A stretch of DNA of 64,000 nucleotides. Origin: Chytridium lagenaria. Its lineage: Eukaryota; Chytridiomycota; Chytridiomycetes; Chytridiales; Chytridiaceae. This document shows, one piece after another, positions 56,797 through 64,000 of the stretch; positions within the stretch are counted from its first letter, which is position 1; every line of letters starts with the position of its first letter. The notes beneath the pieces are model-generated. The model ran no database searches. It was not told the DNA's origin and saw only the letters and a program-made list of their open reading frames with translations. The DNA is taken from assembly GCA_025449115.1 (NCBI GenBank), contig JAHLKC010000037.1:62001-126000 (forward strand), in the 5' to 3' direction. The position numbers were made by a program, and so were the translations under genes.

Positions 56797-59700
56797 TCAG
56801 TAAAAGAATCTCAAAGCAAAAAATGGAATCTTAAACCACTCACCATGCCTACACTCCTCCCACTGACTCAACATATACAGAGACGCAAACACTAACAAAT
56901 GCAATGACATGGAATACACCGCGAAAAAAACCTCGTGTATCGATTTCCTGCTAGTAGCCTTGTAAATGTTAACAAGCCCCTTTCAGCGGGATTCATGTCT
57001 TTGACGCGTCGCAATTCTTCCTGCTTATTAAAACGTTGGAAAGGGTCGAGACCTGCATCGTAGATGCTACGGTAGCGTGTTGTGACATCGTCGGAGCGGA
57101 TATCGTGGGTAGTTGTAGGGAGAGGGGTGCGAGGGCCCGGACGGCGGGAGGCTTTAGAATCCATTTGGATAAGGTAAGCATCCTAATTTATATCAGTATT
57201 AAGCTCCCTTTGGTTGCGTTCTTACCTTTTTCCCGTCATCTCCATCGAGATCGGACCTCCGGTATGATTCGGATGCAGACGCGGCAGTTCCAGGCTGGAA
57301 GGACTCAGCGTATCGCAGCTTCTCATACAGTTTCAGGTTATCTGATTGCAGCTTTTCCATATTCATCTTCAAATCCACGATACTTTGATGCAGAGACCGT
57401 GATTCCTAGCTACGTGTAAAGATATTATTTATCCGTCAGATAATACCTCCTCAAGCTCAACATTTCGTTGTCTATACCGATCTCTCTGGCTCACCAAGAT
57501 AGGAACAATTGTAGTGGATGATTCTGCGGCAGGTTGGCCTATTGTTGCAGGACCTAATGGACTTTGAGAGTTTGGTGTAGTGAGAGAAGGTGGAGAGACT
57601 AGAGACGAAGACCCCGTAACATCTTGGCTGCGAAGACCGAGGGCGTTTGCAGGGGATGGAGTGGTGATGGATAGGATGGGGTCCTAGAATGTAAAGACAC
57701 GACGAGCCCATCTTTAAACAACCTCAATGCGAAATCGGTTCACTTACGTCAATGTTTTGATTGACAAACCCTCTTGACGGTGAAGACGATGATATTGGCG
57801 ACAAAACAGAAGTAGCTGACGGACCTCCTCCGGCGATAAGACTGTTTAATTTATACATATCCTCTTCTAGCTTAGAAATAAGATGAGCCTGAGATTCGGA
57901 TTTGGCGCGAGCCTCTTCTAGCTCTTCGTTCCGTTTCGTCAGGTCCGACGTGATTTCTTCGAGTGATAGCTAGAAACATGGTAAGCAGCCGGGCCGAAAG
58001 CTTAAGGCGATTATATGAAAATATATACTTTAAGGACGTGATTTCTGCTTGGAACCGCTTATTTTCTCCATAAGCAGCTTTTCCAACGAATAATCGATGT
58101 CGGGGTCTCCAGAATTTTCGAGGCCATCTGCGTCAAGGTCGAAGGCTTCAGTACCCTTGCTTGAGAATTGGATCAACTAAGCCAAGATTATATAAATATA
58201 TTTGACCAATGGCGAAAAAGAAAAATCAAGCAACAAAAAACTCCTCACTTTCATAACATGAAGCTCCTTTTTGACCTGCTCATAGTCTTCGTACCGTGCT
58301 GCCTGTTCCTTCATCTGCGCTGCTTCAAGGTTCTGCAACAATACAGGTTGAGAGATGTGTGTAAGCATAAGAGAGCGTCAAAAGGCGTGTATTAAAATTA
58401 TCTAATCCTACCCTTACAGCCGCCTCTCTCTCAAGTTCCGTAATTCGTCTTGTAGTGTAGCCCTCTTTCTCTGTAAGTTGCTGGCGGAGGTTTTCCATTT
58501 CGGTTAAAAGCTTTGAGATCTCGACCTTTAATGCCGATTGTTAGATAAGGGCGGTAGTAACATTGAAGGGAAATTTGAAGGCTAACTTACGTCTTGAGCC
58601 TTTACTTTACGTGACAGAAGAGAAGGGCTAAAAGGATGGTGTCAAACTTTACATAGAGATGCCGCATTGCTAAACTTACTCTTGCCAGACTCCAGAAGCT
58701 GCGTCTCCGCGGAAGCTTGAAAGCTCTTTCCGCAGTTGGTCCTAGAAAATAATAGGTATAGCACGATAAACATAAGCAAATGAATGAAATATATATGGCT
58801 GCGTCACTCACATTATCTCTTTCTAAAACAGACACTTTCTGCGTCGCGCGCTCAAGATCAGCGGCGACAATATCAAGCTCTGCAAGCTTAACGGCCACTT
58901 CTTCATCATACTGCCTCGAATGATCGACAAGTCTAGCCTGGGTATTGTTGTGGGTGGTCTGAAGGCTGACGAGCTGGTCCTTAGCTTGATTTAGCTGGCG
59001 TTGGAGAGAATATTCGCTAAACAAATTTAATGATAAGTAGCTGAAGAAAAAGTAACTGATTTCCAAACAATATCACTCACGTTTCCTTATATACTCTAAT
59101 TTTCTCATCCAAAACTTGCTTCATCTCCGCCTCCTTTGCTCCAACCTTTTCGGCCACCATCTCCTCTAACCTCGCTTCATACTTCCCCAACCTCGACTTT
59201 AACACCGCGACACTCCCCTCCGAATTCCTAATAGCCGCCAGCTCCTTTTCTGCCTCAGCAAGCTCTTCCTTTAACCTCTTATTCTCATGTTGGAGTGTAG
59301 ATGTCTCGGAGGCATGTTTGGCATGGTCTGCGGCGGCGGCGATAAGCGGTGCAGGATCCGGGGCTTCAGCGAGAAGACGGTAGAGGGTAAGGAAAGAGGT
59401 TTCAGCGAGTTTGGAACGTTTGGTGACGTTATCGATTTCGGGTTTGATAGGATTTGAGGAGGACCTTGAATTCTTTCAGCTTCTCGTCATCTGGTATCTT
59501 TTTGAAGTCTATAAAAAAGATGAAAAAAGGAAATCAGATGCGAATGGAAAAACCACAAGCAATGCATTGAACCGCTCGAAAGCATTATACAAAAACCAAA
59601 GAGCGTCTTTCCTACCTTTTGTCTGTTCTGCAAGTTTCTTTCTGCTCTGCAAACCCTCTTTCTGATTTTCCACAATCTCTAATCCTTGAGCATCCAAATC

Positions 59701-59924
59701 CTTTTGAAGCTTTGAAAGGTCAACATCTGGAAGAGGCCAAGGAGGTTTTAGTAACTTCATGATGCATTCTCAGAGATCGATCAATGGAATGGAAAGGAAG
59801 GCTATTGCCCGTGACCGCGGATGCGCATGCATGATGGTTAAGGGAAAGAGAGAAATGAATGAAGTAAATTAATAAATGCCTCACCCTTCCACGCCTTGAG
59901 AGCAGCCGCGAGTCCGTCCTCCAT
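56797..59924 (-). CDS. COY1: Golgi coiled-coil membrane protein CASP (yeast Coy1)
   Basis: Golgi tethering protein anchored by its C-terminus. Exon 1 (59924-59885) gives MEDGLAAALKAWK and is joined in phase to exon 2 (from 59726) at DVDLSKLQKDLD, matching the CASP start (..WK.. DLQQLQRELD). Next come QKEGLQSRKKLAEQTK, DFKKIPDDEKLKEFKVLLKSYQ, SFLTLYRLLAEAPDPAPLI and a ~500-residue coiled coil split over many short exons (QLNQAKDQLVSLQ, ISKLLTEMENLRQQL, EEITSDLTKRNEELEEARAK). The end holds the family signature PAERGLLTFTRLLAGNRYTR and the membrane helix AVYSMSLHLLVFASLYML, ending at 56797-56799. One T is missing from the T-run at about 56927, and another break lies near 58100. Family assignment is firm. 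Confidence 0.9.
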
Positions 59925-60222
59925 TGATGACGGTCTGGTCGGTTCAGCGTTGAGATCTCAATTGTTTTGCAGATGCAAGACGATGAATGTGTCACAAACC
60001 TGCAGAGGCCGACATTAAGTCCGTCGTTGGCCTCCGCGAACATCTGCTGCAGCTTATTTTCCTCCTTAAATTCCCTAAATAGTATCGCTATCACCACCAA
60101 CGTCTTAAGGCGACAAGGTTTTTCAAAGTATCACTCTGAAAGCAGTTTTCCCATCCTTGACCCGCCCTCGGTATAAATTCCGAATACGAACAATTTCAAG
60201 CTTTGTTTCAAGAAAGCAAGGG
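59925..60222. promoter_or_regulatory. Divergent promoter between CASP and the CCCH/CHY zinc-finger gene
   Basis: 298 bases separate the start codons of the minus-strand CASP gene and the plus-strand zinc-finger gene, so both promoters lie here. GGTATAAATTC at 60169-60179 is a good TATA-type element ~45 bases upstream of the ATG at 60223. No other element is recognised. Confidence 0.55.
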
Positions 60223-62770
60223 ATGGAGGGACTCAACGATGCCTCGAAGAACGCCCCAGTGTCCTTGGATACCCCAATTGTTCCCTATGTAACGGATGTT
60301 ACTGTGGCGCCTTTACCGAAGGTAGAGGAGCGCACAAAGTGCAGATTCTTCACCAGTGCGAAAGGATGCCGTTTAGGGTCTGCATGCCGCTTCCTCCACA
60401 TCGCCAAAGCAGTAGTGGATGACTCGAAAGCACTAGAAGGATCAAAACAAGAATTGAACCCGCAAGAAGGACGGTATGGGAAAGGTCCCACGGTCGAGCA
60501 GAAGGAAGGCGTCAAAAACGAATGTCCAAACCCCTTTGTCATTGAGAAAGCTGCGTCACTGGCAAATGGGGAATCATCGGAGACCGCAACATCATCAACT
60601 CCACATATTAAAAAGGTGTTTAATCTTAAGATGGTGGATGGTAAGATGGTTGCAGTGGAAGTAGTTGAACCGTCCAAGGTGGTTCCTTCAAAGAAATCTC
60701 AGGATAAGACTACCGAACCGAAAGCAACGACCGAAACTTTAAAACCTACTAGCCGCTCTAACAAGAAAAAGAAGACAGGAAAGATTGCAGCACCTCCACC
60801 GCAGAAACCATCAGAGCCAGCTTCATCTGCATCTGAACCCTCCATTCTGATCTCTACGAAGGCATTATCCCAAGTTCCACCGCCTCGCGTGCTCCCGTTG
60901 CCCGTCCAGCTCCGCAAACGCCAACCTCCCGTTTTGAAACTGAACTTCTCGCCCTCTCCCGTCGCTTTAAAGACCACTCTTACCGGCCAACCTAATTTTC
61001 GTAAACTTCACGATACCCCAACCACATCTACTTACCATTTCCAACTTACCCCTACGGACCCCGACTTTCCTTTCGACCTCGATCACCTATCCATCGATCT
61101 CAACCTCTTAACCTCGACACTTTATCTGTATCTCATCCACCTATTTCTGGATCTACCATACGCATTCGCAACGCCGATGTGCCTGGTCACCTCGCAAGGG
61201 GAGTAGAGAGAGCTTGGGAACGAACCACAACGGCCATATGCTCATCAAATCCGAACGGGCCTGGAGCCACGCTGCTTGCCATGACGAATTGGGTCGACAT
61301 GGAATTTAGAGAGACTTCTTTCCAGTGTTGAGAGTGTTGGAGTATTACGTTTGTAAAGAATGAGGGTGTCGAGGCAGCACCCGAGAGGATGTGGAAGTGA
61401 AGTCGACATCGCTTGTTGCGAGAGACAATGATGAGGAAATTGAGGGAGATTCAAGGGGTTTTAAGAGCAAAGTATTTTATTATGGTGTGCCTAAGCGAGG
61501 GTGAGGAATCGTCAGATTCTTCAGTTGGGACAGACTTTGAAGATGATGACATTTCGGAACAAGGACAAGCTGACGACGTTGACGCCGAGCTAGAAGAAGA
61601 GGAGGATACACCCGCTTCATCATCTTTCATTCTCAACACTCCCCACCGCGGCGTGCAACTCCGTCTCCCCGACATCCAACTCACTTCCATTTCCCTCTTA
61701 ACCTGCACCTCCCTCTCCCTCCAACTCCGTTGTATCCGGTGCAAAACCGACGTTGATGTTCACAGTCTCACCTCAACGCGTCGTTTCCCATGCATAAAAT
61801 GCTCGACAATGCTGTCGGTGACGTTTCGACCGACACCTGTGCATGCTGAATCGAAGATATGGGATATGTGGATGCGGAGGGGACGAAGGTTGTGGATATG
61901 TAGCCGAGCTCTTGGGAGGCTATGTGTGAATGCGGGAAGGTGAATGCGCCTACGGGTATGTTTAAGGGGTTGGCGAGGGGTGTTGAGGCTGTGGTAGGGT
62001 GTGTTTTGTTTCGCAAAGATGAAGATTTTAAGTAAGTTCTTTTTTTCTCAACTTTTGCACGTTTTTCTTTTACCTCTGGAAATCTTCTTTGACTACCATG
62101 CCATTTGGTCGGTACTCTATTCGACATTTACGTGTTTCTCGCTTTTACGCCGCGCTTTTCCTACTTCAGCTTTCTACGCTTCCTTTCGTCTTTCTTACGC
62201 TCTATTCCCAATTGTTTTTTGTTTTTTTTTGTTTTTTTTTTTCTTGCAGTGAACCACGTCAAGTTCCTTCAACTCTCTGGCTCTTCCACAGAAGCGTCGG
62301 TCCCAACCATGCGAAAGAAAAAGCCCAAAAACGAAGACGCCGGCATCGTCCTCGGCCAGCCCCTACCCAAAAACGGCATCTGCTCTCACTACCGTAAATC
62401 CTACCGCTGGTTTCGTTTCCCCTGTTGTGGCAAAGGTAACCCTGCAACTCCCATTTCCCCAACTCATATTTTTTTTTTCATAGTATACCCCTGCGATCTC
62501 TGCCACGGCTCGAGCGATCATGAAATGGTGTGGGCTAATCGAATGATTTGTGGGTATTGCTCTAGAGAGCAAGCGTATTCTCCGAATAAGGCTTGTGCGT
62601 GTGGACGGGAGCTTACCAGGACGAGTAATAATAAGGGGTATTGGGAGGGGGGACTTGGAACGAGAGATAAGAAGGTGATGAGTCGACATGAAGGGAGGAA
62701 GTATAAAGGGATGAATAAGACTGTGTCGATGAAGTCTACGAGGGTGGGACCGAAGACAGGGAAGAAGTAG
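60223..62770 (+). CDS. CCCH and CHY zinc-finger protein
   Basis: The ATG at 60223 (MEGLNDASKN) starts a protein with one CCCH finger at residues ~40-60 (CRFFTSAKGCRLGSACRFLH, spacing C-x8-C-x5-C-x3-H). A long Lys/Pro/Ser-rich disordered region follows (NKKKKTGKIAAPPPQKPSEP). A mid region holds GHLARGVERAWERTTTA, an acidic patch (61500-61610) and a CxxC pair (CIRCKTDVDVHS..CIKCSTML). After an intron (about 62034-62250) comes a CHY zinc finger: PKNGICSHYRKSYRWFRFPCCGK, intron 62436-62485, then YPCDLCHGSSDHEMVWANRMICGYCS. A Lys-rich tail ends GPKTGKK at 62770. Two or three single-base breaks lie between 61170 and 62040. CHY fingers bind zinc in RNA- and ubiquitin-linked proteins; the CCCH finger hints at RNA binding. 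Confidence 0.86.
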
Positions 62771-62956
62771 GGAGTTGTCGCAATAAAAACGCGTTTTCTC
62801 AATATCACGGCTTTAGGCATAAGTGGACCGACAGTAAATGTATGTATTATAATCTCCAGTAATATCTTACAGTGACCGCACACGTTGCCATCCTTCCTGG
62901 GAAGCACCAAAAGCAAAACGGTGCTTCATATCATCATCACCATCCTAACTGATCTC

Positions 62957-63603
62957 TCAAGGCATCACCAACGCCACAACAGCCCCAGCAACCGCAAATC
63001 CCCGTCCCATCACCATCAAATTCTGTTTTGGCGTCAACACCAACCTCTCCACCTCCGCCTTCACCCCCCAAGTCGAAGCCGCAGCTCTACACCCCAAACT
63101 CGCAATTCCGGCAGCAAAAAACCTAACCCCACCCTTCACAACCTCATCCCCAGTGCCCTCCCTCAACATCCCATGCTCCAACCCTTTATACAGCGACCAA
63201 AACGCCGCATGCGCAATGCCAGCTCTGAACAAGTATTTAGCGTTATGCCGTTGCGGGCGGGCCGCGGATGGGAGGTTTCGAACGTATTCTGAGGGGGATT
63301 CGGGAAGATGTGGAGGGGGCGACGACGGATTGTGGGGTCTGTGAGGAGGGTGGTGAGGAGAGGATGAGACCGGAGGTTGCGCCTGCGGTGGCGGTTTTGA
63401 GAACTTTGGCGTTGGCGAGGGAGGAGGATTGGGGGTTTGGGGAGGATGGATCGGAGGCGGGGGGAGGGGTGGAGAGGCCGAGAGCGAGGGTGAGGTAGAT
63501 GTCGGCAGCAGTATAGGTGGTGTACCTGGATGGGAGTTTGATAAGAATTTGGAGCGATCGTATGTTCTTACCAGCTGAGGATGGGAATGATGGTGGAAGC
63601 CAT
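62957..63603 (-). CDS. Small multi-helix membrane protein, unknown
   Basis: Not recognised. The ATG at 63603 starts MASTIIPILSW; an intron (GTAAGA at about 63570, acceptor near 63530) precedes YTTYTAADIYLTLALGLS. A Ser/Pro-rich linker runs to about 63300. After one break, ARPQRHNAKYLFRAGIAHAAF, LEHGMLREGTGDEVVKGGVR, FFAAGIASLGCRAAASTW and the terminal helix GRGFAVAGAVVALVMP follow. This gives three or four short hydrophobic helices. Length about 205 residues. It could be a small mitochondrial or ER membrane protein; no motif decides. Confidence 0.6.
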
Positions 63604-63797
63604 CGCTGTTATGAAAAGTCGACAAAAAAATAATCAAAGCCGAGTGCTAATTCAATGTTTACACACTGCTGAGTTAATGTTTACGTGTGTAAACGAAAGA
63701 GGAACATGTGTATCATCTATGAACCACATAACGTCTAGTATATTCACATTCACCATCACAGATTAAACTCGCTTCATAACGCTGCAATTTATCTACA

Positions 63798-64000
63798 TTA
63801 CTTTTTTGCCCCCACCCTCGCCATCTTCATCGACACCGTCTTTTTCCGTCCCTTATACTTCTTCCCCTCATTCTTATTCATCAACTTCTTATCCCTGTCC
63901 CAAGCCCTCCCTCCCAATACCCACATCGATTAGAAGCTCGCGTAAGTTCACGTCCACAGATACAAGGTTTATCCGGATGATACAATTGCTCGCGTGAGCA
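63798..64000 (-). CDS. CHY zinc-finger protein, second copy, cut by the window end
   Basis: The minus strand from 64000 reads CSREQLYHPDKPCICGRELT, then SNRCGYWEGGLGT and a Lys-rich tail ending VGAKK with stop TAA at 63798-63800. This matches the end of the CHY gene at 60223-62770 (CSREQAYSPNKACACGRELT .. GYWEGGLGT .. VGPKTGKK), on the opposite strand. One base is missing near 63900. The 5' part lies beyond the window. Confidence 0.85.

Overview
The window looks like a gene-dense stretch of a fungal nuclear genome. Genes lie on both strands, are mostly 1-3 kb, and are separated by 0.1-1.5 kb. They are interrupted by short GT..AG introns, often 35-100 bp. The gene set is fungal: RVS167-type BAR-SH3, a DFG5/DCW1-type GH76, a septin, uL30, CASP/COY1, and DUF3712 proteins. 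The protoglobins, DM9 lectin-like repeats and a QDE-1-type RNA-dependent RNA polymerase fit an early-diverging, probably zoosporic (chytrid-like) lineage. That placement is inference.

Layout. 1-1.4 kb: amphiphysin-type BAR-SH3 gene (-), cut by the window edge. 3.3 kb: small unknown gene. 5.5-7.2 kb: GH76 mannanase-like wall enzyme. 8.2-9.8 kb: SH3-septin fusion. 10.3-13.2 kb: divergent pair of acyltransferase-3 membrane proteins. 13.8-16.4 kb: tandem pair of tail-anchored protoglobins. 17.1-18.1 kb: ribosomal protein L7 (-), divergent from gamma-glutamyltransferase (18.4-21.4 kb). 21.9 kb: decayed RPL7 fragment. 22.7-25.6 kb: RNA-repair polyprotein (2H-like, phosphatase, kinase, RNA ligase). 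26.0-27.4 kb: coiled-coil protein. 27.9-29.6 kb: permuted papain-like domain plus two DM9 repeats and a CAAX box. 29.9-31.7 kb: membrane-tethered GH27 alpha-galactosidase. 31.9-32.8 kb: AlkB-type dioxygenase. 33.3-36.3 kb: two tandem SDR paralogues, one carrying an internal tripeptide repeat. 36.9-46.3 kb: three DUF3712-type proteins, with a Tc1/mariner-type MITE at 40.9-41.7 kb. 47.0-54.6 kb: a very large (-) gene that reads through from an RdRP core into a complete DEAH/RHA-type helicase. 55.2-56.7 kb: F-box-like protein. 56.8-59.9 kb: Golgi CASP/COY1. 60.2-62.8 kb: CCCH + CHY zinc-finger protein. 63.0-63.6 kb: small membrane protein. 63.8-64.0 kb: second CHY zinc-finger gene, cut by the window end.

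The genes do not form one pathway. Three themes recur. The first is cell-surface and secretory proteins: GH76, GH27, acyltransferases, DUF3712 proteins, DM9 protein and CASP. The second is RNA and nucleic-acid enzymes: RdRP-helicase, RNA-repair polyprotein and AlkB. The third is local gene duplication, seen in acyltransferases, protoglobins, SDRs, DUF3712 proteins, CHY fingers and the RPL7 remnant.

Caveat: many otherwise well-conserved genes are broken by single-base frameshifts. Every shift I could resolve is restored by adding one base, often in or beside a homopolymer run. This looks like uncorrected deletion error in the assembly rather than mass pseudogenisation. Gene boundaries given here therefore span such breaks. 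The strongest candidates for undescribed biology are the RdRP-DEAH helicase fusion, the four-activity RNA-repair protein and the prenylated DM9/papain-like protein.
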